Translations under genes and position numbers: made by a program
Origin: Gimesia algae
GTDB taxonomy: Bacteria; Planctomycetota; Planctomycetia; Planctomycetales; Planctomycetaceae
Assembly: GCF_007746795.1 (NCBI RefSeq)
Contig: NZ_CP036343.1
Location: 5,741,357-5,805,356, forward strand
Direction of reading: 5' to 3'
Length of the DNA stretch: 64,000 bases
In this document: in pieces, positions 7,879 through 16,802 of the stretch
Position numbering within the stretch: position 1 is the first letter of the stretch
Layout: every line of letters begins with the position of its first letter
The notes under the pieces: model-generated
The model's database searches: none
Told to the model about the DNA's origin: nothing
Seen by the model: the letters and a program-made list of their open reading frames with translations, nothing else

Positions 7879-8124
7879 CGACGAGTTATCTGGGCGGGAT
7901 CGGGGAATTCAAATAAAGTCCCAGCGGCCGACAGTCGGTGGCGACGGCCTGTACTCGCGTTAGCTCTGGAGGCATGGAGATCGCCCCTTCGTAAAATACC
8001 AAGCTCTCACGTGATGGTCCATCACGATCTCAGGGAAAATGCATCCATCTTACATAGACATAAAGCTATCTGAAATATTTTCGATGTCAAGCAGTATGTG
8101 AGGGGATCAGGGCTAGGCTGTGTC

Positions 8125-8197
8125 CAGTTTTACTGTAGCGTCTCCAGGGCCATTTGGACCGAGTATAATAGATTGTCAGACGCTATGGTTAAATGTG
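8125..8197 (+). repeat. 73-bp dispersed intergenic repeat, copy 1
   Basis: Matches 36750-36822 (minus strand) at 69 of 73 positions by my alignment. Within it TAGCGTCT (8136-8143) and AGACGCTA (8178-8185) form a perfect inverted repeat 50 bases end to end, enclosing GAGTATAATAGATTGT. Both copies are intergenic. It could be a small MITE-like element, a regulatory element or a small RNA. Confidence 0.8.
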
Positions 8198-8270
8198 ATG
8201 CGATTTAGGCTGCTTCACTTCGAACGCACACTGGTCAGATCAGAAAACCACCCACTTTTCTGGAAAGTAC

Positions 8271-8306
8271 AAATTAAAAAACCCTTCTCCACAGGAAGAA
8301 GGGTTT
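8271..8306 (-). terminator. Rho-independent terminator of the DUF1501 gene
   Basis: On the minus strand AAACCCTTCT pairs with AGAAGGGTTT across an 8-base loop and is followed by TTTTAATTT. It lies about 30 bases after the DUF1501 stop codon. Confidence 0.85.
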
Positions 8307-8335
8307 GATTTAACTAACTGTCGTGTTGATTCAGT

Positions 8336-9754
8336 TTATGCCAGTATTCCGTGGGCGACATGACCGGCGACATCCGTCAGGCGGAAATCACGGCCCGCGT
8401 ATCGGTACGTCAGTTTTTCGTGGTCCATTCCGAGGAGGTGCAATAGAGTGGCATGGAAATCGTGGATATGCATTTTATCTTTGGCGGCATAGTAACCGAA
8501 CTCATCAGTGGCGCCATACTTGATTCCAGATTTCACGCCACCACCGGCGAGCCACATGGTGAAGCCTTCGGGATTGTGGTCGCGGCCATTTTTCCCTTGC
8601 GCAGTCGGAGTCCGACCGAACTCGCCTCCCCAGACGACCAGTGTATCTTTCAACAGACCGCGCTGTTTGAGGTCTTTCAATAACCCCGCGATCGGTTTAT
8701 CAACTTCTTTGGCATTTTTGCCATGCCCTTCCAGCAGATTCCCATGCTGATCCCATTGGACTTTCTGATCGCTGTGTGAAACCTGAATAAAACGCACGCC
8801 CCGTTCCGCGAAACGACGGGCCATCAGACACTGTCGACCGAAATCAGCGGTTTTCTCTTCATCCAGTCCATACATTTTCATGGTGGCTTCGGTTTCGCCG
8901 GAGATATCCTGGATCTCGGGAACTTCTTCCTGCATGCGGAAGGCCAGTTCAAACGAACCAATGCGATCGTTCAGAATCTGGTTCGGGCCGGTCTCTGCCT
9001 GATGCATACGGTTCAAGTCATTGAGAAAATCGACCTGTTTCCGCTGAACTTTGCGGGAGAGAAAATCATTTTTGATATATTCGATCTGCGCCTGTTTTGC
9101 GGCGACCGCTGCATTCCCCAGTGGCGTTCCCTGATAAGGAGCCGGCAGGAATGCGGAGCTCCAGTTCTTCACTCCCCCATGTGCGAGTGTCGGACAAATC
9201 GTAATGAAGCCGGGCAGGTTCTGGTTTTCGGTTCCCAGTCCATACGTCACCCACGATCCCATACTGGGTCGCACAAAGGCATCGCTGCCGGTATGCAGTT
9301 TGAGTAAGGCGCCGCCGTGGGCCGCATTGGTTCCATGCAGTGAGTTAATGATACAGAGATCATCCACGCATTCTGCCACATTGGGGAACAGTTCGCTGAC
9401 ATGAATGCCACTTTCGCCGTACTGCTTAAACTTCCAAGGCGACTTCAACAGGTTACCGGTAGGGGCAAATTGAACCCGTGGTTTATCAAACGGGAGCGGT
9501 TTACCGTCATACTTCTGTAGCTGCGGCTTGTAATCGAACGTATCCATGTGGGAGGGGCCTCCCTTCATGAACAGAAAGATGACCCGCTTGGCCCGGGGCG
9601 TGAAATGGGGTTCTTTCGGCGCCAGAGGATCTTTCAATTGGGAGGCTTGCGCTTCATCATTCAACATAGAGAGTAAGGCGAGGTTTCCGAAACCGACGGC
9701 TGATTTTTTCAGCAGTTCCCGGCGGGAATATAATGATTGAGGTAGGATACTCAT
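8336..9754 (-). CDS. DUF1501 domain protein (Tat-exported, sulfatase-fold)
   Basis: The N-terminus [20 protein letters not shown] is a twin-arginine signal. The body shows the DUF1501 landmarks [32 protein letters not shown] near residue 145, [20 protein letters not shown] near 305 and [15 protein letters not shown] near 375. The family belongs to the alkaline phosphatase/sulfatase superfamily but its reaction is unknown. The gene follows the cytochrome/DUF1549/DUF1553 gene by 72 bases in the same direction, the standard planctomycete pairing, so the two products probably act together on an extracytoplasmic substrate, perhaps a polysaccharide (inference). The length of 472 residues is normal. 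Confidence 0.93.
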   Translation of the reverse strand: MSILPQSLYSRRELLKKSAVGFGNLALLSMLNDEAQASQLKDPLAPKEPHFTPRAKRVIFLFMKGGPSHMDTFDYKPQLQKYDGKPLPFDKPRVQFAPTGNLLKSPWKFKQYGESGIHVSELFPNVAECVDDLCIINSLHGTNAAHGGALLKLHTGSDAFVRPSMGSWVTYGLGTENQNLPGFITICPTLAHGGVKNWSSAFLPAPYQGTPLGNAAVAAKQAQIEYIKNDFLSRKVQRKQVDFLNDLNRMHQAETGPNQILNDRIGSFELAFRMQEEVPEIQDISGETEATMKMYGLDEEKTADFGRQCLMARRFAERGVRFIQVSHSDQKVQWDQHGNLLEGHGKNAKEVDKPIAGLLKDLKQRGLLKDTLVVWGGEFGRTPTAQGKNGRDHNPEGFTMWLAGGGVKSGIKYGATDEFGYYAAKDKMHIHDFHATLLHLLGMDHEKLTYRYAGRDFRLTDVAGHVAHGILA

Positions 9755-9826
9755 AACGTGTCTCGTTTATTATTGAACAGTTTCAAAATTGATTCTGGTT
9801 ATTACATTCAGTGACTCTGTGCCCGA

Positions 9827-12328
9827 TTAGCGGAGATAGATAAATTCGCTCGATGCAAAAATGGACTGACAGAGTATCTGCCAGGCACGGGTGATTCGTT
9901 TCTCGGAATCAACTTCTTTTGCCTGCAGTTCTTTTTCCAGTTCTTCCAGGAAGTGCAGGGACTTGCTGACTTCCATCTCGTTCGGTTGTCGTCCATAGGA
10001 TTTCAGGAACAATTCCTGAATCTTCTGTTCGGGTGATAATGCGGTCTGATGTAACACTGTTTCCGCCATCCGATGTGATGCTTCTTCGACCAGTTCGCTG
10101 TTCAACAGAAACAGTGCCTGGGGGGCGACAGTGGTCGAGGCCCGATCACCGTTTAATACACTGGCGTCCGAATAATCAAACAACATAAACATCCCATACA
10201 GGTGATTGCGAATCACGGGCAGATAAATCGAACGCCGATTGAAATCGTAAGTGACGCCATCTTTAGATTCGTGATTGAAGACAAAGGCACGGTTATCCAC
10301 ATTCAGGAGTGAGCCTCCCAGGGCGGGATCCAGTCCGTCACTGACGCTGAGAATAGAATCCCGAATCGATTCTGCATCGAGTCGACGAATATCGGCACGC
10401 CACATCAGTCGATTATCAGGATCGACCGCGGCGGCATGAGCGTTAAATTCGCTGCTCATCTGCCATGTATTGGAGAGTAAAATCAGGCGATGCAGCTGCT
10501 TCAGAGACCAGTCTTCCTCCATCAGTTTGGCTGCCAGCCAGTCCAGTAGAGGTTGATTGCTTGGTTTGGCCCCCAGTTTTCCGAAATTATCGGGGGTAGC
10601 AACAATTCCTTTACCGAAATGCCAGCGCCAGACCCGGTTTGCAATTACGCGTGAGGTTAAGGGATGCTGTCTGTTGGTCAGCCATTCTGCGAACTTCAGA
10701 CGGCCGCTCTGTTTCTCGGGAAACGGATTTTGTGGCTGCTGACTCAGTACCACAGGCACATGGCGGGGGACTGTTTCCCCCAGTGTCAGGTGACTGCCAC
10801 GAATATGAATAGGAACGTCTATGGTCTCCCGTTCGGCTGCTCCCATTGCTGTGGGAACTTCAGGCCGTTCTTTTTTCAGTGATGCAACCTGGTCGCGCAG
10901 CGCTTTCAATTTTGCCTTGACCTCTTTGGAATAAGAGGGTTCCGGCTTCTCGGGCAGTTTAAATTCTTTGCCCCCCTCTGTCTGGAGCCGTTCATTTTCT
11001 GATTTGACCAGCGCGGCAATTTGATCTTCTTCTGCCTTGATCTTCCGATCCCAATCTGCCTGTACTTTCAGTTCCGCTTCTGTCGCGAGCGAGTTTTCGT
11101 TCCAGCGGCCAATTGTCTTGTAACTCTCCATGATTTTGGTGCTTTTCAAGATCCCCGCCAGTCCATAATAATCGTTCGCTGAAATCGGATCGAATTTGTG
11201 ATCATGGCAACGGGCACAGCCGAGTGTCATGCCCATCAGCGAGACGCCAATCGTATTGATCTGTTCGTCGATGATGTCCATTTCCATTTTGGTTTTATCG
11301 ACTTCGGCTAGAACTTTCGGACCTAATAACAGGAAACCGGTGGCTGTCAAACGCTCATTGCGTTCGACAACATCTTTCGCTGGCTCCAGCAAATCACCGG
11401 CGAGTTGCTCTTTGAGGAATAGATCGTAGGGCTTGTCTTTATTCAACGCATTCACGACATAGTCGCGATATTTCCATGCGGTCCCATACGCCACATTCTC
11501 GTCCAGGCCATTTGAGTCAGCATAACGGGCAACATCCAGCCAGTGACGGCCCCAGTGTTCGCCGTAGTGAGGTGAAGCCAGCAGCCGATCCACTACTTTT
11601 TCGAAGGCATCGGGAGAGGAGTCGTTCAGAAAGTTTTCGATTTCCTGTGGAGTCGGAGGCAAGCCGGTCAGATCAAAAGTCGTCCGTCGAATCAGTGTGC
11701 GTTTGTCTGCAGGGCGGGCGGGCGTCAATCCAGCCTGCTCCAGTTGCTGTAGAATAAACTGATCAATCGGATTCTTGACCCACGACTTCTGTTTAACTTC
11801 AGGCAGGACCGGTTTTTTCACTGCCTGGAATGACCAGAACTTGCGTTCTTTTTCCAGATCGTATTTTCCTTGGTCGCTGGGTGCACGCAGCAGACTTAAA
11901 TCCGCATTAGGATAGGGTGCTCCCATTTTGACCCAGTTAGTCAGGTCTTCAATTTCCGCTTTACTCATTTTTTCGTCGGGAGGCATCTGCAGATCGTTGG
12001 ACTGATAGTTGACCGCGGTGATCAACAGACTCTGCTCCGGTTTGCCTGGAACAATCAATGATCCCGCTTTGCCTCCCTGAGCAATACCTTTGAACGTATC
12101 GACGCGTAAATCAGATTCCTGAGTATCTTCGCCATGACAGTCATAGCAGTGCTTGATCAACAGCGGACGGATCTTCGCTTCAAAAAACTGGATCTGTTGC
12201 TGATTGGGTTCTTTCTCAGCAGCCTGAAGTGATGTGACACTCACTGCAGCGAGGGCGATTAATAATCCGCATGAACCCTGTGTTACGAAAGTACAGAAAC
12301 AATCTCGTAAACGAGCAGACATCTTCAT
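9827..12328 (-). CDS. Planctomycete cytochrome C (PSCyt1) - DUF1549 - DUF1553 secreted protein
   Basis: After a signal peptide (hydrophobic GLLIALAAVSVTSL) comes the PSCyt1 domain with a single heme motif, CYDCH at about residues 61-65, and a DLQMPP loop that may supply the methionine ligand. DUF1549 follows (QFILQQLEQAGLTPARPADK, then HYGEHWGRHWLDVARYADSNG), with a second cysteine motif CARCHDHKFDP near residue 375. A coiled, Lys/Glu-rich linker near 430-490 leads to DUF1553 (LTSRVIANRVWRWHFGKG, then LDAESIRDS). I start at the ATG at 12328; the longer frame to 12397 lacks a ribosome-binding site and signal-peptide logic. It is upstream of the DUF1501 gene in one probable operon. Confidence 0.93.
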   Translation of the reverse strand: MKMSARLRDCFCTFVTQGSCGLLIALAAVSVTSLQAAEKEPNQQQIQFFEAKIRPLLIKHCYDCHGEDTQESDLRVDTFKGIAQGGKAGSLIVPGKPEQSLLITAVNYQSNDLQMPPDEKMSKAEIEDLTNWVKMGAPYPNADLSLLRAPSDQGKYDLEKERKFWSFQAVKKPVLPEVKQKSWVKNPIDQFILQQLEQAGLTPARPADKRTLIRRTTFDLTGLPPTPQEIENFLNDSSPDAFEKVVDRLLASPHYGEHWGRHWLDVARYADSNGLDENVAYGTAWKYRDYVVNALNKDKPYDLFLKEQLAGDLLEPAKDVVERNERLTATGFLLLGPKVLAEVDKTKMEMDIIDEQINTIGVSLMGMTLGCARCHDHKFDPISANDYYGLAGILKSTKIMESYKTIGRWNENSLATEAELKVQADWDRKIKAEEDQIAALVKSENERLQTEGGKEFKLPEKPEPSYSKEVKAKLKALRDQVASLKKERPEVPTAMGAAERETIDVPIHIRGSHLTLGETVPRHVPVVLSQQPQNPFPEKQSGRLKFAEWLTNRQHPLTSRVIANRVWRWHFGKGIVATPDNFGKLGAKPSNQPLLDWLAAKLMEEDWSLKQLHRLILLSNTWQMSSEFNAHAAAVDPDNRLMWRADIRRLDAESIRDSILSVSDGLDPALGGSLLNVDNRAFVFNHESKDGVTYDFNRRSIYLPVIRNHLYGMFMLFDYSDASVLNGDRASTTVAPQALFLLNSELVEEASHRMAETVLHQTALSPEQKIQELFLKSYGRQPNEMEVSKSLHFLEELEKELQAKEVDSEKRITRAWQILCQSIFASSEFIYLR

Positions 12329-12550
12329 GATTTTTCCCAGCAGTTTCAGGTAGGAACCACACATTGATATTAGTGGAGCGAGAGTCTCTCTCACCAATAA
12401 TGAGCGGCTATTGAGTGAAGGTAAGAACTTTTGAAGAATGAGCTTATGCCTTACCCTCTATTATATGATCTCTGGTTCAGAAGTCAGCAAAAATACCAAC
12501 TTAAAACAGTTTCTCAGCGACTTTTTAATCGTTTGGCAGCCATAAACCGC

Positions 12551-13693
12551 CTAATTTCCAACAAAACTCTTAGAGAGTGCATGGTTCAATTCACTCAGGA
12601 ATGTCTCGACATTTTCCATTGTATTATACCCATGCAAGGCCACGCGGATGCGTCCGGCATGGTACATAGGGTGAATTTGTTTACTGTGCAGATGCTGATA
12701 AATACGTTCTGCTTCGGGGTGACGAAATGCGATAATTCCAGCCAGATGTTCGGGACTGCGGGGCGAAATCAACTCAACGGACGTCTCTTTCAAGCCTTCC
12801 AGGCAGGCTTCGACCAGCGGTGTGGTCGCTCGATTGATCTCATCAACGCCGGTGGAAGTAATGTAATCCAATGCTGCCCGGATGGCATAGACGGCAGGGT
12901 AATTGGGCATACCCACGGTAAAGCTGGCAGCACCAGGCAGACTTTCCGCTGCTTCAAAACGCTGATCACCAAATGCGTCTTTCAGATTGAACCAGCCTCC
13001 GGCGGGAACCGTCCAATCGCGGGCTTTAGCGGAAGGGACGCCCACCAGTCCGCCACCGTGAGAAGCGAGAATCCATTTATGCGTACTACTGACGATTAAA
13101 TCAATGTCAGTCAAATCCAGAGGAATCCGTCCCAGGGCCTGTGTCACATCCAGAGCGATCAGAGCAGAAGAGTTCGCACGAATGGTCTGAATCACATCCT
13201 GCAGAGGTATTTTATAGCCATTAAAAAAGCTGACCAGCGAAATACTGACCACCCGGGTTTTTTCACTGAGCAGCGACTGCAGATCTTCGAGGTTCAACTC
13301 CCAGTCTCGAGACTTCCAGACCTTCACGGTCGCCGGGCAACTCTGCTGCAGACCATAGGTATAGCTGGCAGGAAAATCCAGATCGCTGACAATAATTTCA
13401 TCACCCGTTTTCAGTTGCAGTGCCTGGTATGCAAGATTGAATGCTTCCGAACTGCAGGAGCAGATACTGACTTCTTCAGAACTCAATCCGTACATCTGAG
13501 CCAGCAGTTCTTTTGCTGCATCCCATTGAGCTTCATGCAGCTTTCTGCCATCCATGCCCAGCAGTTTATCCTGAAAATACTGCTGAAACGCATTCCCGAC
13601 GGATAACGGGGGAATGCCTTCAGCGGCCGTATTTAAATAGACGCGTTCCCCCAAACTGGGAAAATCCTGATCTCGCGTAGACTGATCTAACAT
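12551..13693 (-). CDS. Class V aminotransferase (PLP-dependent, NifS/SufS-like fold)
   Basis: The 380-residue protein has the PLP-binding features of class V: LDVTQALGR near residue 181 (Asp182 for the pyridine nitrogen) and SSTHKWILASHGGG with the Schiff-base Lys206. VYLNTAAEGIPP at the N-terminus is the usual opening. No cysteine-desulfurase active-site loop is obvious, so I would not call it a desulfurase; the substrate is open. It begins 23 bases after an IclR regulator gene in the same direction, with CGGAG before the ATG, so regulator and enzyme probably form an operon for catabolism of a small amino compound (inference). Confidence 0.85.
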   Translation of the reverse strand: MLDQSTRDQDFPSLGERVYLNTAAEGIPPLSVGNAFQQYFQDKLLGMDGRKLHEAQWDAAKELLAQMYGLSSEEVSICSCSSEAFNLAYQALQLKTGDEIIVSDLDFPASYTYGLQQSCPATVKVWKSRDWELNLEDLQSLLSEKTRVVSISLVSFFNGYKIPLQDVIQTIRANSSALIALDVTQALGRIPLDLTDIDLIVSSTHKWILASHGGGLVGVPSAKARDWTVPAGGWFNLKDAFGDQRFEAAESLPGAASFTVGMPNYPAVYAIRAALDYITSTGVDEINRATTPLVEACLEGLKETSVELISPRSPEHLAGIIAFRHPEAERIYQHLHSKQIHPMYHAGRIRVALHGYNTMENVETFLSELNHALSKSFVGN

Positions 13694-13716
13694 GAAAACT
13701 CCGTTCGATTCACCCG

Positions 13717-14532
13717 TTAAGTTTTATTGACGCCATGGGCCGGGGCATCCTGTTGACTGATCATTGTCGGCCCAAACTCACTGGAAATTGCCTGCGAACA
13801 TTCGAGCATGGCTGAAGAAATCCGGGCGCTGTCATCGGCTTCCCCGACCCGTAGAATATGGGAAACACATAAGACTGCCAACAGTCTGCCATCGGCGCCC
13901 AGAATCGGCGTCGCTGTATCCTGAACGCCTACAATCAGAGTACTTTCCATCGTGCGGAAACCGGACTGCCTGATGCTGGCAAACTCGCTTTCCCACTTGT
14001 TGATCTGCTCTACAGGCGGATCGGACTGCTCCCAGTATTTCTGACGCTGATCGGCCGTGTGGAAGGCCAACGCGACGTGACCGCTGTTGCGTTCGTGTAA
14101 CTTGAAACTGGCACCGATGCGGACCGCCAGGGAAACGTCCGCGTCGCAGTCCACGCGGGCAATCACCAGCATCTTATTGCGGACGACCAGATTCAGATGA
14201 CATGATTCGTTCAGTTCGTTTGTGAGCGATTCCATGTGTGGCGTGGCACGGGCGATCAAGGCTTCGGTGCTGGCATGTTTCGCCCCCAGCTCAAACAGCT
14301 TGGTACTCATGCGGTACCCCTGGTTGGCATCCCGGATCAGGTAACCCTGCTCATTCAGACACGCCATCACCCGGAACAACTCCTGTTTGGTGCGACCCAG
14401 ACGTTCTGCAATGTCCGTTAAAGAGAGTGGCTGAGAGATCCCGGACAGGAGCTCCAGCACTTCCAGACCCTTTTCCAGAGCCGGTACCCGGTATGACAAT
14501 CTTGATTCGGTGCGCTCTAATGTTTTACTCAT
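13717..14532 (-). CDS. IclR-family transcriptional regulator
   Basis: An N-terminal winged helix (ALEKGLEVLELLSG, then SLTDIAERLGRTKQELFRVM as the recognition helix) is followed by the IclR effector domain from about residue 90, ending with TATPILGADGRLLAVLCVSH. Length (271 residues from the ATG at 14532) is usual. IclR proteins generally sense small organic acids and control nearby operons; here the downstream aminotransferase is the obvious target along with the gene itself. The in-frame start at 14568 is less likely. There is no clear Shine-Dalgarno sequence, and the upstream A/T-rich stretch ATGATTTTACATATAAAA may contain the operator. Confidence 0.9.
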   Translation of the reverse strand: MSKTLERTESRLSYRVPALEKGLEVLELLSGISQPLSLTDIAERLGRTKQELFRVMACLNEQGYLIRDANQGYRMSTKLFELGAKHASTEALIARATPHMESLTNELNESCHLNLVVRNKMLVIARVDCDADVSLAVRIGASFKLHERNSGHVALAFHTADQRQKYWEQSDPPVEQINKWESEFASIRQSGFRTMESTLIVGVQDTATPILGADGRLLAVLCVSHILRVGEADDSARISSAMLECSQAISSEFGPTMISQQDAPAHGVNKT

Positions 14533-14614
14533 GAAATATGATTTTACATATAAAACACCATTCGTCAAGCACGAAATCTGAATTTACAATGTAGACCTAT
14601 CATCAAAAGAGAAT

Positions 14615-14643
14615 ACACCTTAGGTCTGTAGTCCCTAAGGTGT
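14615..14643 (-). terminator. Stem-loop after the spoVR operon
   Basis: ACACCTTAGG pairs perfectly with CCTAAGGTGT across a 9-base loop, about 40 bases after the last gene of the spoVR cluster. On the minus strand ATTCTCTTTT follows, a weak U-tract, so termination is likely but not certain. Confidence 0.6.
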
Positions 14644-14682
14644 CTGGGTGGAAATCGTCTATCGATTATTCTGTCCCGGGGT

Positions 14683-15177
14683 TTATGGAACCGTATCCAC
14701 AAGGTCTTCGACGAGCTTTTTGAGAACCTCATGAGTGACCTGCAGATCAACCTGGGTTCGACCCGTCTGGCCTTTCTGCGACTCAAAGCGTTTCAGACTG
14801 AAATTGCCATTCGCATGGGAGGACAGAATTACCTCATAAAACCGGGTGCCGGTCGGTTTCTGATCGGGGGGAGTCGATCGAATGAGTACCTGGGCTGCAT
14901 CCTCGTCATATTCGAGTGGACCGATATTCTCAAGCAGGTATGTGATCCGCTGACAGAGTTTCTGTCCCCACTCTTTGAGTTTGTCAAACGTGGCCTGTGT
15001 CAGCGCTGGGACATTGACGCGGATTTCCTGAAAAGAACAGCTCATTGTGTCAACCGAAGTAAAATCGAGAATGACTTCGATCTTACCTTTTGCAGCCAGC
15101 GTTACCGTGCGCGGCTGAGCTGAATGAAAGCCGACCAGTTGAATCAGTTCATGATTGAGTTGGTTTAATACAGTCAT
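14683..15177 (-). CDS. Conserved small protein of the spoVR cluster, function unknown
   Basis: I do not recognise a named family. The 164-residue protein is soluble with no signal peptide or membrane segment. It has alternating beta-strand segments (RTVTLAAKGKIEVILDFTSV, then TRFYEVILSSHANGNFSLKRF) and a C-terminal helix. It starts with a strong GGAGGA and begins 24 bases after spoVR, so it is almost certainly the last gene of the prkA-yeaH-spoVR operon. Its place suggests a role in the same stress response; that is inference from context only. Confidence 0.75.
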   Translation of the reverse strand: MTVLNQLNHELIQLVGFHSAQPRTVTLAAKGKIEVILDFTSVDTMSCSFQEIRVNVPALTQATFDKLKEWGQKLCQRITYLLENIGPLEYDEDAAQVLIRSTPPDQKPTGTRFYEVILSSHANGNFSLKRFESQKGQTGRTQVDLQVTHEVLKKLVEDLVDTVP

Positions 15178-15201
15178 AGGAGAATCCTCCTGACGAGGAT
15201 C

Positions 15202-16731
15202 TTAGTTTTTTTCTTTGGAATTCGTGGAGTGTTTTTTGCCATCGTAGCTCAAAATCGTGGGGCGATCGTCAACGACGGTTTCGATATTCACGGGGCGTTT
15301 CCAGATGGTATGCAGGTTGACCAGTGTGTCCTGAGCATAATCCAGTTTGAGCTCTACTCCCAGGTATTCATGTTCCAGGTAGAGTTCGCCTCGATTTTTA
15401 TAGTTTGCATCCTGCACGTAAATCACAGGACGACCATGATTGCTCAGGCTGTTCAACAGCTGCTGTTTGATCTGTTGAAATTCTCGTGACTGAATTTCAT
15501 AAGTCTTGTTGGAATCGTTATAGGCAAACGAAAACATTTTCTGCTTATAACAGAATTCGGGGGTCAGAAAGGTATCGATAAAGGTAATATCATTATGGAT
15601 CCTTCTGACCTCAAAGATCTTTTCGCGGCCTAAACCGAGATCCTGATCCCAGTGTTCCTTCTGATACATGTCGGTGCAGTTCTCGTATTCCGGCCCGAAC
15701 TGTCCTTTATTCCAGCGTTCTTCAATATCTTTGAGTAGTTCAATCCCCAGTTTGTAGGGATTCAATCGATTGGGACTGGTTGCCATCGTGCCACTGTGAT
15801 GGTCGGCATAATTGATGAGTCCTTCATCCGTCAGACCGTGCCGGGTCATGATGGTGGAGTGCCAGAAACTGGCCCAGCCTTCGTTCATAATTTTAGTCTG
15901 CCCCTGGGGAGCAAAGTAGCAGGCTTCATCGTGGATGATAGTCAGTACATCCCGCTGCCAGTCTTCCAGGGGCGCATATTGTATGAGAAAGTACAGAACA
16001 TCCCGCATTCGCTCTTTGGGAAACTTCATTTGATCAGAGAGTTCCCGCGCTTTCTGCCGTTTCTGGCTGGCTTCTTCCTCGAGCACTTCTTCCGGATTGA
16101 TATACCGATCCATATAATACTTGGCCGGAAAACGTCCGCCGGTACTTTCGCTCTCTTCGTCAGTACGTTTCTTCGTCTCTGCTCTGGTTTCTGTTTTCTG
16201 TGTTCTGCGAATGTGTGGTGAATACGGATCGATGAGGCTTTCGAGTGACAGACAGGTATCGATGAACGTCTCGACCACTTCGTAGCCGTGGTTGTCAATA
16301 TGCCGATTCATGCGGGTGGCATGGTTGGCCATCTGATCCAGCATTTTCCGGTTCGTCTGCGAGAACCAGGCATTGTTCTTAAAAAAATCACAGTGACCAT
16401 AAACGTGGGCAATCACCAGTTTCTGGTCGGTAATATCATTCGCACTGAGCAGATAGGCGTAACAGGGATCGGTGTTGATCACCATTTCGTAGATTTTCTG
16501 CAAGCCGTAAGAATAACCTTTCATCAACTCATCATACTGTGCCCCGAACCTCCAGTGCGGATACCGAACCGGGAACCCGCCATACGCGGCGAACATGCTC
16601 AGCTCTTCATAGTCCAGGACTTCAAAGATGGTTTTAAAGAAGTCCAGGCCGTAATCGAGCGCATGCTGTTCCATCTCCTGCTGGATATCGCTCAACTCTT
16701 TTGGCAAAGGTCGATAAGTTGTCACTACCAT
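15202..16731 (-). CDS. spoVR: SpoVR family protein (YcgB homologue)
   Basis: Full-length 509-residue SpoVR/YcgB family member. Clear family features include HVYGHCDFFKNNAWF near residue 130, MNEGWASFWHSTIMTRHG near residue 280, GQFGPEYENCTDMYQKEHWD near 340 and the C-terminal domain with YVQDANYKNRGELYLEH. The protein is cytoplasmic; in E. coli YcgB is induced with YeaG-YeaH under starvation, and B. subtilis SpoVR is needed for the spore cortex, but the biochemical function is unknown. GGAG precedes the ATG. It lies third in the prkA-yeaH-spoVR operon. Confidence 0.95.
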   Translation of the reverse strand: MVVTTYRPLPKELSDIQQEMEQHALDYGLDFFKTIFEVLDYEELSMFAAYGGFPVRYPHWRFGAQYDELMKGYSYGLQKIYEMVINTDPCYAYLLSANDITDQKLVIAHVYGHCDFFKNNAWFSQTNRKMLDQMANHATRMNRHIDNHGYEVVETFIDTCLSLESLIDPYSPHIRRTQKTETRAETKKRTDEESESTGGRFPAKYYMDRYINPEEVLEEEASQKRQKARELSDQMKFPKERMRDVLYFLIQYAPLEDWQRDVLTIIHDEACYFAPQGQTKIMNEGWASFWHSTIMTRHGLTDEGLINYADHHSGTMATSPNRLNPYKLGIELLKDIEERWNKGQFGPEYENCTDMYQKEHWDQDLGLGREKIFEVRRIHNDITFIDTFLTPEFCYKQKMFSFAYNDSNKTYEIQSREFQQIKQQLLNSLSNHGRPVIYVQDANYKNRGELYLEHEYLGVELKLDYAQDTLVNLHTIWKRPVNIETVVDDRPTILSYDGKKHSTNSKEKN

Positions 16732-16802
16732 AATATTCTCCGTCAGCTCTTGTTGACTATTGAATGATACGCTGACTGGCTGCTGTCAATCACAACAGTT
16801 TT

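Larger units (their letters stand above)
7879..8335. other. Intergenic region: degenerate cassette-array edge, dispersed repeat and terminator
   Basis: The first 110 bases contain a second copy of the string TCTGGGCGGGA (also at about 7788) and a possible outer pair CGAGTTA / TACTCGCGTTAGC, suggesting another decayed attC. The rest holds no coding frame, one copy of a 73-bp dispersed repeat (8125-8197) and the terminator of the DUF1501 gene. Confidence 0.45.

Noticed and set aside
12431-13099. Plus-strand frame of 222 codons opposite the aminotransferase
   Set aside because: It covers the conserved PLP enzyme in antisense and has no domain of its own.
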